Source: Podospora pseudoanserina (lineage: Eukaryota; Ascomycota; Sordariomycetes; Sordariales; Podosporaceae). Taken from it: DNA of 64,000 nucleotides. Location of the stretch: the NCBI RefSeq assembly GCF_035222485.1, contig NW_026946672.1, forward strand, positions 372,001 to 436,000. Reading direction: 5' to 3'. The position numbers were made by a program, and so were the translations under genes. Numbering within the stretch: the first letter of the stretch is position 1; the number at the start of each line of letters is the position of its first letter. Shown piece after piece: positions 22,170 to 32,310 of this stretch. The notes under the pieces are model-generated. The model was not told the DNA's origin. It saw nothing but the letters and a program-made list of their open reading frames with translations, and searched no databases.

Positions 22170-22180
22170 TTACAAATCTG
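22142..22180 (-). repeat. 18-bp micro-duplication across the stop codon
   Basis: GATGCAGATTTGTAAAGT is followed directly by a near-identical GATGCGGATTTGTAAAGT, so the gene ends with Asp-Ala-Asp-Leu-stop written twice. It has no effect on the protein. Confidence 0.6.
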
Positions 22181-23105
22181 CATCATTGCTGATGGTGCTT
22201 GATCCTCCGCCCTGAGCCTCTGCAATAACCTGTGTCCGGGTCACCTTGCCTGTCGTATCGACAAAGATCCAGCTAGTCACCTCAACGCCCGGGAAGGGCT
22301 TATAGTCATACTGCAGCTCAAACTCGACAACATTGCCCTCCTCTTCAATCGTCCGGTTATGTCCGTTGAACTCCATATCCTTGTCGTATGATCCCACCAC
22401 GACCCGCGACTGCTCATTGCCGTCATTGTCGAGATACTCGTCGTAGATGCTGCCGTCCTGTGCGAGGACACGGTTCTTGTGTGCTTGGCCAGTGTAGTCG
22501 TTGACGCTGAAAAGTACATTGCTCTCGAGCTTGTGGCTTCCCTCGAACGACCGTTTGGTGTTGCCTCCTGCAGCATCCTCTTCCCCGGCCCCAGTTCCGC
22601 CTCCAAGTCCCTCACCAACACCATCGAGGAGGTCAGTGGTGGAGTTGATGATCTGTGTGACTTCCTGTCCCAGTGTCGCAATGATGGGATTGAGATCGAT
22701 GCTGTTGAGCACATCGTCGACCATCTTGACAACATTCCCGAGACGCGCCTCCAGCTCGACCTTTGCAGAGACATTCTCAATCTTGAGCTGGACGCGGTTG
22801 ATGCTCGCGTCAACGCCCGCGCTGAAGTGCAACAGCTTCAGGACGTTTGCGTCGAGGTTGACCTTGGCCGTGAGGTTTTGCACGTCAACCCCGATGTACC
22901 CGACGCTCACCGAAGCGTTGAGATACACATCTGGCTCTTCGGCAAGCTGGACACCGCCGGTGTTGGCGGTTTCGTAGTTTACCGTCTCGGGGTCGCCGCG
23001 CTTGTCGAGTCGGTACCCGATGTACCCATCGTCTCCATCATCTGCGCCATAGATGGGGTTGAAGAGGAGGAAAAGGGCAGCTGCCCTAGTGAAAAGGTCT
23101 CTCAT
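22170..23105 (-). CDS. secreted protein of a DVYL/LDV-repeat family (paralogue A)
   Basis: An intronless frame of 311 residues from the ATG at 23105. The signal peptide (LFTRAAALFLLFNPIYG) is followed by an acidic linker and a conserved core of alternating hydrophobic residues: PDVYLNASVSVGYIGVDV, NLTAKVNLDANVLKLL and KVELEARLGNVVKMVDDVL. A Gly-rich linker leads to a C-terminal part with YDYKPFPGVEVTSWIF. Several N-glycosylation sequons (NAS, NLT, NVS, NST) fit secretion. Over about 90 residues of the core it is clearly homologous to the gene at 23921. I know of similar uncharacterised secreted proteins in sordariomycetes but no function. The last codons including the stop are duplicated in the DNA. 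Confidence 0.75.
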   Translation of the reverse strand: MRDLFTRAAALFLLFNPIYGADDGDDGYIGYRLDKRGDPETVNYETANTGGVQLAEEPDVYLNASVSVGYIGVDVQNLTAKVNLDANVLKLLHFSAGVDASINRVQLKIENVSAKVELEARLGNVVKMVDDVLNSIDLNPIIATLGQEVTQIINSTTDLLDGVGEGLGGGTGAGEEDAAGGNTKRSFEGSHKLESNVLFSVNDYTGQAHKNRVLAQDGSIYDEYLDNDGNEQSRVVVGSYDKDMEFNGHNRTIEEEGNVVEFELQYDYKPFPGVEVTSWIFVDTTGKVTRTQVIAEAQGGGSSTISNDADL

Positions 23106-23920
23106 GATGGGCAACTCTTGAGGGGCCTGGCAGAGATGGAAAGAAACAAGCAAAAGCAAAAGACAACCAGCAGATTACCGTGGGAGTTGGGTAGGTGGGC
23201 AAAGAGCAGCTGTATCAAGTAGGTGTGCGTTTCCACACCTCCCACATCGTCATCCAGCGGGCAGAGAAATGGATAGCTGAGGATTGGACGCGCCCAGACA
23301 CGGTCGGGCATTATCAAGCTGGATCGCAACCTGCATGCATATATTCCGGATTCTTGGTTTTGCCTTATTTGGCTGTCTTATTGACGAGGTTCATGCCAAG
23401 GTACAGGCCTTCAAAGTCAAGCTCAGGCTGCCAAGGCCAATTACCGTTGTGATGCAAGCACCAAATCATGGCAGAGCCCCTGACCGCCCGCAGCTCAACA
23501 CCCCTGACAGGGTTTCATCCAGCTCAGTGGAAAACATGCCGAGTGGACGCTTCTCAGCAACGCTTGGAGTTTGGATCTGGTTGTTCCTGAATGCAACACC
23601 ACAAACCGGATTCATGGTGGTTTCATTTTAACTTTTTGCTGGCAGCCATCGCGAAAACAAGGAGTGATCGAGGTCATAATGGACACCCAAATAAGACGTG
23701 ACGGAGAGTCCTTTCTGGGCATTGTGTTGAACAACCAGGACGATCACTGGCGAATCAAGTCATTGAATCGATGTGCCTGGCAGCCTTTTTATTCCTCCAA
23801 GTTGACTAGACATACACACCTCACCCATCGCCAGGTGAGACGGTCTTTTGCTTTCTCTTGCGCGTGCTGGCCTTTGGCATCTTCACTCGTTTCCGAAGAC
23901 TCCGCTTCCCACCGCTCACG
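23106..23920. other. shared divergent promoter of the two paralogues
   Basis: 815 bp between two head-to-head paralogous genes. No coding signal and no obvious long inverted repeat; it is a candidate bidirectional promoter. Confidence 0.45.
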
Positions 23921-24892
23921 ATGAGGACCTCCTCGCGCTGGTCCCTTCTCAGGGCTATCCTCCTGCTCGTAGCTCTGTTCATCACTCTCTCAGCTGCGCA
24001 GACCGAGTCTGCCGAGCCAGCACCATCATCAGAGCCCGCTGCCGAGCCCAGCACGGAAGCACCCTCGCCATCGGCAACACCCAGCTCTCAGACTGCCTCC
24101 CCATCCACTGCTTCGAGCGGAGGCGGCGGCAGCGGGACACCCACCACCACCACCACCCCTCGACCCTCGGGAAGCAATCCTCCTGACGTCTATCTCCGCG
24201 TTCCTGAGCTCTCAGTCGGCCGCATCGAGCTCGACGTGGATGACCTCAAAGCGGATGTCAACCTCAACGCTGAAATCGCCAACCTCGTCTCCATCAACGT
24301 CGGTGTGGCGGTTGGCATCCAAAAGGTCAACATCACCATTTCTGACGTAGAAGCCGAGCTTGAGCTTGTTATTCGTTTGGGACATTTGGTCGACATCGTC
24401 AACCGAACCCTCTCATCTCTTGACCTCAACCCACTGCTGATCAACCTGCTGAACAACGTTTCTGACGTTGTTGACTCTGTTGTTGGCGCCGTGGATGGCT
24501 TGCTGGGTACTATCACGCAGGGCGGCAGCACGTTGAGGTTTTTGATTGACAACCTGGGGAATATTGTGCAGGAGGTTGCTGGGGAGGGAACAGATATCGT
24601 CAGCAGCATTGTTGGAAACTATCAGAAGAACATGACGTTTACTGGTGTGGCTAAGGAGCTAGGGAACGGGTTGACACAAAGGACGTACCGGTATGATGCG
24701 CTGGGGAGCTTGGTGAATATCATCTTTAATACCATGGGACAAGTCGTGCAGGCTGTCGTGGTCGGGAAGGATAATAGCGGTGGCGGCGGCGGAGGAGGTG
24801 GCTCAACGACGACAGCCCCTGCCAGCTCCGCACCTGTCACAAGCGTGGCTCCGGCTCCGACGGCAAGTGCGCCGGCGGAAGAGGGCGAGTAG
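23921..24892 (+). CDS. secreted protein of a DVYL/LDV-repeat family (paralogue B)
   Basis: An intronless frame of 323 residues from the ATG at 23921. Signal peptide (LLRAILLLVALFITLSAAQ), then a Ser/Pro/Thr/Ala-rich, probably O-glycosylated stretch to about residue 85. The conserved core follows: PDVYLRVPELSVGRIELDV, DLKADVNLNAEIANL, AELELVIRLGHLVDIVNRTL and SLDLNPLLINLLNN, matching paralogue A almost block for block. After a region with IVGNYQKNMTFTGV it ends in a Gly-rich, Ser/Ala/Pro-rich tail without a GPI signal. The low-complexity extensions make B look wall- or matrix-associated, whereas A is shorter and more acidic. Function unknown. Confidence 0.75.
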   Translation: MRTSSRWSLLRAILLLVALFITLSAAQTESAEPAPSSEPAAEPSTEAPSPSATPSSQTASPSTASSGGGGSGTPTTTTTPRPSGSNPPDVYLRVPELSVGRIELDVDDLKADVNLNAEIANLVSINVGVAVGIQKVNITISDVEAELELVIRLGHLVDIVNRTLSSLDLNPLLINLLNNVSDVVDSVVGAVDGLLGTITQGGSTLRFLIDNLGNIVQEVAGEGTDIVSSIVGNYQKNMTFTGVAKELGNGLTQRTYRYDALGSLVNIIFNTMGQVVQAVVVGKDNSGGGGGGGGSTTTAPASSAPVTSVAPAPTASAPAEEGE

Positions 24893-25343
24893 CAAGGCTG
24901 TTACGGAGAGATCATCTATACCTAATGATACATTATTGGTAGCTCAATGACATTTGAACAGAACCATACTCACGCCATCTCGTCCCCTTTAGCGTTGAAC
25001 TGCTTCATCTGAAATACTATGCATTTATTCCCTTAGGCTCCCTGCCACCTGAACAGAAACGCCGACCTGGAACAATATCCCCGATAATTTAGGTAGCTAG
25101 GTATCCCATCTCGTACGAGGACCCCTTACGCTGGCTAGCTACCTATCATCTATCGCTCCTGAAGGTGATGTGTGGGACCCCGAGGGCCAGTGGATGCCGG
25201 TACTTTGGGGAGGTGCGAGTGGCAACAATGGAAAAGGGGATACAGCGTGATATCACTACAGCAACAAATGTTTACTCTCAATGTTCAATTTCATGTGCGG
25301 TCAAGTTACTAGATACATTTATACACTGTCACCATCCCACCAC
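24893..25343. other. convergent intergenic stretch
   Basis: Lies between the 3' ends of paralogue B and the 2OG oxygenase. Contains TAGGTAGCTAGGTA words but no gene. Confidence 0.35.
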
Positions 25344-26426
25344 TCAAGCGGGCATCTGAACGGGAAGAGGGGCGTAGGCGGTGACAGGCTCCGGGTCATC
25401 AGCGCCAGCCTCAACCATACCTCCAAGAATCATCGTCTTGGGCGCCTGAGCCTGGTAGAACCAAGGGTCGGTAAACGCCTTGAACTTCTGGTCATGCCAG
25501 TCCTTGGCGGTGACATAGCGTCCCTCCGAGTCCATGAACATGGTGTCGTCCTCGGCGCGGAGGAAGTAGGCGATCGAGTACCGGTGCTCGGTGGGGTCGA
25601 AGGGTACGACGCGGTGGATGCACGACTGGAACTTCATGCCGCTGGCAAAGCGGAGGGAATCGCCGACGTGGACGAAGGCGCAGTTCTTCTGGGGCTCGAC
25701 GAAGCCCATCTCGAGGGCGCCGCACTCTCCGGGGGGGCGGACCTGGAGACCCCATTGGTCGCTGAAGAGGAGGGTGAGGGAGCTGATGTCGGTGTGCTTC
25801 TGGTGGCCGACCTTGTGCTGGCCGGTGATCTCAGCGGGGAGGTAGTGCATCATGGAGAGAGTGGTGGCTGAGGGGCGGTCGTTGCGGTGGGAGTTCTCGA
25901 AGCGGTCCTTGCCAGCCAGGTTCAAGCCGGTGGAGAGGGCTGCCAAGATGACCTTGGTGATGGTGTTGCAGCTGCCGATGACCTGCTCCAACTGGTGGAG
26001 ATCGCCGCTGTTCTTGATCGGAGAGGGGACGCGAGGGCTGCCCTGCTGGATCTCGTCTCGCGAGACCTTGAGCATCTCATAGCCGTCCTTAGAGCCAGCA
26101 CCAAAGGCGCCAGTGCGGTTACCGACAGGCTCGTAGCCAAGATGGGAGTCGATCAAGCCATATTCGTTCTTGGCCTCGAGGGGGGCATCAAAGAAGCGGT
26201 TCATGAGCTTGAGAAGTTGCTCACGGTCCTCGAGCATGCGACGGCCGTCGATGCTGTCGAGATCGAGCTGGAAGTAACCATCCTGAAGGCAAGCCTGGAG
26301 CACCTTCTCGACCTCCTCAGGATCCTGCGAGAGGAGCAGATCGTACTTGATGGTCCTCATGGGCCAGACAGGAACCTGCCTGCCTTGCCATTCGACGGTC
26401 TTTACGGGTTCGGTGGTAGGAGCCAT
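25344..26426 (-). CDS. 2-oxoglutarate/Fe(II) oxygenase, isopenicillin-N-synthase-like
   Basis: A soluble dioxygenase of 360 residues without introns. The N-terminal DIOX_N region includes DGYFQLDLDS and RFFDAPLEAKNEY. The catalytic double-stranded beta-helix carries the iron triad: His and Asp in HQKHTDISSLTLLF and the distal His in QSCIHRVVPF, followed by the 2OG-binding Arg-x-Ser in HRYSIAYFLRAED. All key residues are present, so activity is expected. Relatives hydroxylate, desaturate or cyclise small molecules and often sit in natural-product or catabolic clusters. The next gene upstream is another predicted non-haem oxygenase and an amidohydrolase follows, which hints at a small metabolic group. 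The substrate is unknown. Confidence 0.88.
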   Translation of the reverse strand: MAPTTEPVKTVEWQGRQVPVWPMRTIKYDLLLSQDPEEVEKVLQACLQDGYFQLDLDSIDGRRMLEDREQLLKLMNRFFDAPLEAKNEYGLIDSHLGYEPVGNRTGAFGAGSKDGYEMLKVSRDEIQQGSPRVPSPIKNSGDLHQLEQVIGSCNTITKVILAALSTGLNLAGKDRFENSHRNDRPSATTLSMMHYLPAEITGQHKVGHQKHTDISSLTLLFSDQWGLQVRPPGECGALEMGFVEPQKNCAFVHVGDSLRFASGMKFQSCIHRVVPFDPTEHRYSIAYFLRAEDDTMFMDSEGRYVTAKDWHDQKFKAFTDPWFYQAQAPKTMILGGMVEAGADDPEPVTAYAPLPVQMPA

Positions 26427-26914
26427 GATGATATGTGGGCGGTTGAGAAGTTTACCAGCTCTGTTCTACAGATTTCCCAAACTCACGGGGGACAGACTGG
26501 GCTACAAATAGTTGGACCATTGCCTCGACCTTAGCTCAACTAGTACCTAGCCCGGTGCGAATCGGAGGCCATCTATTGCATTCATATGAAGCATATAGTC
26601 AATGAGCTAGTTTCCCCAGCCTACCCCACACTTCCAGCGTCCCTGAGGGTACGTTGCCGGATTCTCCCATAGTAATTGATGGGGGTCTTTCTCCACCGAT
26701 CGGCATTTCCGTTGCAACACCTGACGCCCCCCGCATCTTGGGTGTGTTTACATCGTCGGGCGGGTTGCAGTCCGTGGTTTGTAAGAGGAACAATCAAGAT
26801 TACAAGAAGGGAAAGTGATATTGGGCTTATCTACCTGCAACTGGGGTCCTTTATGAAGCAGACTATCCGGAGGCCCGGAAACCAACCCTGAAGGCTCGCT
26901 CCCTCCTTGACACA
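26427..26914. other. intergenic between the two oxygenase genes
   Basis: Both neighbours read leftward, so this holds the promoter of the 2OG oxygenase and the 3' end of the CmcJ-like gene. No conserved element was recognised. Confidence 0.35.
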
Positions 26915-27802
26915 CTATCTACTTCCCCTTTTCGGGTCTTGGTGTACACGTACACATGGCGAATCTGAGTACAAAACTAGACACCGAACTTCGATGCTCT
27001 GCCGAGACTCCTCGTCACGGCAGTCCGGGTCCTCAAAGGCCGAGTGCAATGCTCTGCGTGCCACTGACGTATCGGAGTCAAAGCACTTGATGAGGAGTAC
27101 GTCTTCGGGTGTCATCCGATATTTGAAATACCACCGATGATGCGGGTTGTGGCGTACTACCCACGACTCCCCCTGAAAGCCGTCCTCGACCATTTCTGCC
27201 CCCACTAGGTCCGAGTCGGGAACCGAGTTTGCATCTGCCACAGCAATAGGATCTTTGAGAATGGTCTGAATCGGGCGCCATATGTTGATGATTTGATATC
27301 TTCTCGTGATCAGTTCGTCTGCTTGTTGCTTATCAGGAAACTCCCATCTCAACCTCCTTTCGGCACCAACATAAGACTGATCGACGTGTGTTCTGGTGAC
27401 TGGGCCACGGTTGGCGAGATTCTTGCCGTTGAACCCCAAGTGGTGCCATTGTGTTGGACCTCGGCGGACTTTGTGGTTGAAGATGTGGATGTGACTGGCA
27501 CCCGTGATGTCCTTCAGAAGTTCCTTGCATTCCTCATAGTAGACTGACTTGATCGACTCCTCACTGGTGAAGCCCTCCTCCTCTTGACTCTTGTGCCGAC
27601 AGTACTGAAACCCATGGGTATCCAGGCGGTAGTCGTCTTCGTCTCCTGTTATGTCCGTGACGGTGAACTCGTGAGGGAGGTGTGGCCTCTTGTTCGTCAC
27701 CTTTCCTTCGCCGATGAAGATGGGAGTCGGGGGCAAGCCATCTCCCGGGTCGTCCCAGTAGTTGAGTGCGGTCCGTACATTGTGCTTCTCCGTCAAGGCC
27801 AT
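26915..27802 (-). CDS. CmcJ/NvfI/AsaB-type oxygenase-like protein
   Basis: An intronless frame of 295 residues from the ATG at 27802. It matches the fungal family often annotated as GA4 desaturase or AsaB hydroxylase/desaturase. Landmarks in order: RTALNYWDDP, RGPVTRTHVDQSYVGAERRL, YQIINIWRPI, VRHNPHHRWYFKYR, DVLLIKCFDSD, HSAFEDPD and SIEVRCLVLY. The HVD motif plus a later His suggests non-haem iron. Family members act in natural-product pathways such as aspergillic acid (AsaB) and novofumigatonin (NvfI). Next to the IPNS-like oxygenase and the M20 hydrolase it may form part of a small-molecule pathway, but no backbone synthase is in the window. Confidence 0.85.
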   Translation of the reverse strand: MALTEKHNVRTALNYWDDPGDGLPPTPIFIGEGKVTNKRPHLPHEFTVTDITGDEDDYRLDTHGFQYCRHKSQEEEGFTSEESIKSVYYEECKELLKDITGASHIHIFNHKVRRGPTQWHHLGFNGKNLANRGPVTRTHVDQSYVGAERRLRWEFPDKQQADELITRRYQIINIWRPIQTILKDPIAVADANSVPDSDLVGAEMVEDGFQGESWVVRHNPHHRWYFKYRMTPEDVLLIKCFDSDTSVARRALHSAFEDPDCRDEESRQSIEVRCLVLYSDSPCVRVHQDPKRGSR

Positions 27803-28128
27803 GGTCGCTTGCTGTCTCTCCAATAACTCTAACAGCCCTCTCGGAACAGGCCTGCCACGGCGTCACGTTTTAAGGTGGTAGCAGCACGCAGACGAGGTCG
27901 CCAACTGCCGGTATTTTCCGGTCGAATTATCCACGAAGGATAGCTTCCGGAGGAACGCATTCCGGTTGGCAGTCGGCTTGGCAAGGTACCACCCAAGATT
28001 AACCGCCGGTCGGGTCGTAATCGTGACACCAGCCAGAGTCCCGTGACGGCTTTCCACTCAACTTCCAACTAATGAGCCAGGACTGTCCGGTATAGTCAAC
28101 GCTTGGTACCTAGTCGGCCAGAGAAAGA
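27803..28128. other. divergent promoter, oxygenase/amidohydrolase
   Basis: 326 bp between genes transcribed away from each other, so it could control both. No named site is recognised. Confidence 0.4.
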
Positions 28129-29521
28129 ATGGCCCAGGACGGTTTTGTCCTTGTTTCTCGAGAAAGCCAGATCACCAAGAAGAGCCACGCGGCGGCCAAC
28201 ACCGCCGCAACTCTCCAGCATGAGGGCCCTCACGACCATCTGGCTGAAATTGCCTCATTTGTCGACAGTCAGTCGGAGAAGCTGTGGCACTTGAACAAGT
28301 TCATCCACAGTAATCCTGAGCCCGCTTTTCAGGAGTTCAAGGCTCATGAAGCTCTCACCAAGTTTATGCGCTCGCGGCCTGAGCGCTGGCAAGTGACGTC
28401 GTCTGCTTGCGGAATCGAGACAGCATGGATAGCAGTCTACGATAGCGGCAGAAAGGGACCAGCCGTCTCTTTCAATGTCGAGATGGGTACGTCGACCTCT
28501 TTTGGACTCGCCTCTGTGCTCATAATGTTGACATTGGTCAGATGCCCTCCCCAATCTTGGTCATGCTTGTGGTCACAACCTTATCGCCTCTGCTTCCCTC
28601 GCTGGAGCACTCGCGACGGCCGATATCATAGAGAAGCACTCTTTGGCCGGAAAGGTTTATGTCTTTGGCACACCAGGAGAAGAAGGATACCACGGGGGTA
28701 AAATCCAGCTTCTCAACCGAGGTGCCTACGACAAGGTTGACATCTCCCTCATATCACACCCTTCCATCTTGAACAACTCGCCATTTGTTCGAACCACAGC
28801 CTTCTGCCGACTTGAGGTGGAATTCTTTGGCCGGGAAGCCCATGCGGCCAATGCTCCGTGGCAGGGAATCAACGCTTTGGATGCGCTGGTGGCGTCCTAC
28901 AACTCCATCTCGATGTTGCGTCAACAGACGCAGCCGAGCGATATCATCGGTTTTGCCATTACCAACGGCGGGGGAGATGCTACCAATGTTATCCACGCGT
29001 ACTCGTCGGCTGTGTGCACGATTCGATCCTCGAGCGCGTCCCGTGTCGATACGCTGGCTGACAAAGTCGGCGCGTGCTTTGATGCCGGTGCTAAGGCTAC
29101 TGGTTGCACTGTGGAGATCAAGGTGATCAAGGGATACAAAGATCATGTCCCCAACATGCATTTGGCCGCTTCGTTTGCTGAACATTGGAGCTCACTGCCA
29201 GACCCGTATCCCGTTGGGCCGGAATTGCGGGCTCATGAGAGAGGGTACACGTATGTCAAGGCGAGCACCGATCAGGGGGACATCAGCCATGCTTTGCCGT
29301 CGATCAATGTCAGTTTTGCGATCCCTGCCGGGCCGGAAAAGGGTGGCCCTCATAGTGCCGACTTTGAGAAGGCAGCAGGAACCAAGTGGGCTTTTGACCG
29401 AGCCTTGCGGGTGGGCAAGGGGATGGCGGGTGTGGCTGTTGATGTCCTGACGCGAGATGGGTTTCTTGACACGGTGAAGGGAGAATGGCGAGAGAGGTTT
29501 GGGGTTGAGAACAAACTTTGA
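28129..29521 (+). CDS. M20-family amidohydrolase (PM20D2/AbgB-like)
   Basis: Predicted zinc-dependent amidase or dipeptidase. Two exons (28129-28486, 28542-29521) joined by a 55-nt intron give 445 residues. The intron falls inside the first metal motif and splices to MDALPNLGHACGHNLIA, as in other M20D enzymes. Then come FGTPGEEGYHGGKIQLL with the catalytic Glu pair and LISHPS. FFGREAHAANAPWQGINALDA marks the dimerisation-domain boundary, and the final metal His is in GPHSADFEKA. All ligands are present. Substrates in the family include aminobenzoyl-glutamate, N-acyl amino acids and small dipeptides. It is divergent from the CmcJ-like gene. No signal peptide. Confidence 0.9.
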
Positions 29522-30046
29522 CGCGTGAAAGCTCTAAAGCCTCATAACTCTATTTACTTTACGTTAGCTAAGTCACGAAAACAGCTACGTTCAATGCCAT
29601 ATCATACCTTGCCTGAACGTTATTGCTGCCAAAGGACTACCGTCCAGCCAGTGATGCGGGCAAGGAGGGGGTCATGCGCAACTGATTCCAGCTCGACGCG
29701 CTACCACGACGCGCCGCTTTGGTTAGTTGTGTGGCGCGTTTGCGAACCGCAAGTGCCATAGAGTAACCAAAACTTAAGAAAAGGCGTTGAACCTTCGTAT
29801 ACCCAGGCAATCGGGGCGATGCGACTGCAAAGTCAAAGTTACTGGTGATGACAGTGGTTGCTTGGAAGTGAAGCCCCCCAAAATTTGGCGTTGTGGTGCT
29901 AAGAAGTGGTGGTGGGGCCAGTGCGGGGCAACTCTAATTGCCTTGCTCTCCTCATCCCCAAGCTGTGGCAAAGTCGATACTCCGTATTGGTCAAGCATCA
30001 CACCAAGTGAGACCATACCAAGGTTGAAGGTGTTCTTGAAGCAACG
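29522..30046. other. intergenic stretch
   Basis: No gene or repeat was recognised. It should hold the promoter of the alpha/beta hydrolase. Confidence 0.35.
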
Positions 30047-30988
30047 ATGGAATATTATACATTCTCTGCCAACGACGGCACCATCCTAGCCTTCCAATCC
30101 TCCACCCCCCTCACACCAAGCCCCTCACCCGTCAACGACAGCATTATTCTCTTCTTGCATGGGTTCTCCGGCTCCTCCGCCTACTTCACCCGCAACTTCC
30201 CTGCTCTCTCTGAACGCTCTTGGGTGCTCGGCCTAGATACGCGGGGTCATGGCCGGTCCAGTCACTCCAAAGGAGGATATCACGTCGCCCGTCTAGCTGC
30301 TGACTTGAGGGACTTTCTCTTACACATATATTCCCTCAACCCTGGAAAGAAGTACAAGATCACAGCAGTTGGACAGTCAATCGGCGCCGCTATTCTCTGG
30401 ACCTACACTGAGCTTTTCGGGGATGCCGAGTTTACCTCATTTCTATTTGTCGACCAGGCACCACTTCAAGATCGGGATTTGAGATTCGAATGGGACGAGA
30501 AAAAGGCCCACAGGGGCTGCTATGACGAGGAGAGCATGCTCGCAGCACAAGCGGCCTGGGTTGAGAGACCGGAGGAGACATATGTTGGATTGGTGGACGA
30601 ATGCCTGGGGTATCGCTACCAACCTTCTTCCCAGGATAGGGATAGAAGTCCAGAGGAGCGACAGCAGGACGAGGAGTATTTCACAAGTATCAGCAGGGTT
30701 TGTGATGGGAGGTGGTTGGCGAGGTTGCTGGCTGATCATACAAGGTATGACCACCGCGAAGCATGTGAATTGATCACCAAGCCTACACTGGTGATGGCTG
30801 GGAGAAGGAGTGGATGCTTTTCGCTGGAAGGAATGAGGGAGGTCGTCGAGAGGGTCAAGAACGGGAGAGGCGTCAACATGGATAGTAAGGCCCAGATGTC
30901 AGTCTTCGAGAGCGGCCATTGGTTGTTCTGGGAGGAGCCGGAACGATTCAACCAGGAGGTCTTGGAATGGGTATGCCGGTGGGAGTAA
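30047..30988 (+). CDS. alpha/beta hydrolase
   Basis: A soluble hydrolase of 313 residues in one exon. The oxyanion-hole region is FLHGFSGSSAYF, the nucleophile elbow AVGQSIGAA (Gly-x-Ser-x-Gly), the acid probably within ITKPTLVMAGRRSG, and the catalytic His in FESGHWLFWEEPERFNQ. The lid around AAWVERPEETYVGLVDE is long. The order of motifs resembles non-haem haloperoxidase-like or lactonase-like hydrolases. It lies in the same metabolic run as the two oxygenases and the amidohydrolase, on the same strand as the latter. The substrate is not indicated. Confidence 0.85.
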   Translation: MEYYTFSANDGTILAFQSSTPLTPSPSPVNDSIILFLHGFSGSSAYFTRNFPALSERSWVLGLDTRGHGRSSHSKGGYHVARLAADLRDFLLHIYSLNPGKKYKITAVGQSIGAAILWTYTELFGDAEFTSFLFVDQAPLQDRDLRFEWDEKKAHRGCYDEESMLAAQAAWVERPEETYVGLVDECLGYRYQPSSQDRDRSPEERQQDEEYFTSISRVCDGRWLARLLADHTRYDHREACELITKPTLVMAGRRSGCFSLEGMREVVERVKNGRGVNMDSKAQMSVFESGHWLFWEEPERFNQEVLEWVCRWE

Positions 30989-31623
30989 TTTTTAGTGCAC
31001 TCAGGAAGCTCATGGTGCGTGCAATGGGATGTTGATAGCTGTTCTTTGTCCGGATGCGGATGCTTTGGCCCCCATGTGTCGACAGCCCGAAAAGGCCCTG
31101 CTCTAGGAATCCGAGCTCGGTTCAGCTGTATTCTCGTTTTACCACAACCACATGGTTACAGTGTAGTTTACTCGTGCAGGTGCCCCTCGCGATTCAATCA
31201 TGTGCATTGTTTATGTCCCCTGACTTTACCCCTGAGTCCTGGCGCGTTCTCAGCATAATCTGCACCTCGGTCTGAATAATGAGGAAGATTTTCCTCTTCA
31301 ATAACTGTACGCGGTGGCATTGGTTGGTACACTGCAGGAGTAATTTCATCATGGTTATAGCTTGCCTGTTTTCAAGCGTGGATTGCGGCTGCAGTTGCCC
31401 TTCACCATTGTGTCTTTGATATCTTCTTAACATTGTTCCCCCTGTCCAAGTTATATCTCAATGCAGCTCACAGAAACCAGCAAAGAAGACCTGAAAGACC
31501 GTTGGTCGCTTATAAGACCAGCTGTTCTGAGAAGCTCCTGCTATGATGCCTCAAGCTGTTGCTGCAAGTGAAAGCTTCTTCTCTGAGTAAAAGCTTCACC
31601 CATATCTCAACAAAAGCCAAACA
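30989..31623. other. intergenic stretch
   Basis: No gene or repeat was recognised. Confidence 0.35.
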
Positions 31624-32310
31624 ATGGAGTCCCTCACGGCAAAATTCACAACGGCCTTCCGGTCAGAGCGCCTTATCTATCGTGCAATCGATATGCAAGA
31701 CATCCCCCTTGTGGCCCGCATGCTCTGGGACCCTGTCAACCAAGGATTTGGCGATCCTACCTTGTACACCCCTCTCAGCGGCACCGTCGGTAGCGTCATG
31801 GTCCAAAAGGGACTTGAGGCAAGCCTCCTAGCCGTATTGATCTGCTTGCCCAATCCTCAGGCACAGCAAGATGCTGCACCCGGTCTCCCGGGCAACAGTC
31901 TCCGTGCAGCCCAGGAAAGTGCCATCCCCATCGGCAGTCTGATGCTGAGCAAGCCGACTGCGCCCCAGACTGACCATTGGCGCTGGACAAGAATAGGACT
32001 GGGCATTGCGGAGGAGCACCAGGGTAATGGATACGGAAAGGAGGCTGTGAATTGGGCGCTTGACTGGGCCTTTGAGTTTGCAGGCATGCACCGTGTCGAG
32101 TTAACCACAGCCTCTTACAACGACAGGGCTATTGCCTTGTACAAGAGCTTGGGATTCAAAGAAGAGGGCAGAAAGAGAGAAACCATCTACATGGATAGGC
32201 GGTGGTGGGATATGGTTGAGTTTGGGATTCTGGAAGGTGAATGGGAGGCGCTGAGAGGCAAGAAGTCTGGCCAAAGCGGTGGACAACGCATTGTTCAAGG
32301 GGGCTTTTGA
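31624..32310 (+). CDS. GNAT-family N-acetyltransferase (RimJ/RimL type)
   Basis: An intronless frame of 228 residues. The start SERLIYRAIDMQDIPLVARML is typical of the RimJ/RimL subgroup. The acetyl-CoA pyrophosphate loop is GIAEEHQGNGYGKEAVNWAL (Gln-x-x-Gly-x-Gly). The C-terminal block HRVELTTASYNDRAIALYKSLGF is the usual motif B, and KRETIYMDRRWWDMV closes the fold. A linker of about 35 residues rich in Pro and Gln (PNPQAQQDAAPG) sits in the middle. It probably acetylates a small amine or peptide N-terminus. Confidence 0.88.
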   Translation: MESLTAKFTTAFRSERLIYRAIDMQDIPLVARMLWDPVNQGFGDPTLYTPLSGTVGSVMVQKGLEASLLAVLICLPNPQAQQDAAPGLPGNSLRAAQESAIPIGSLMLSKPTAPQTDHWRWTRIGLGIAEEHQGNGYGKEAVNWALDWAFEFAGMHRVELTTASYNDRAIALYKSLGFKEEGRKRETIYMDRRWWDMVEFGILEGEWEALRGKKSGQSGGQRIVQGGF

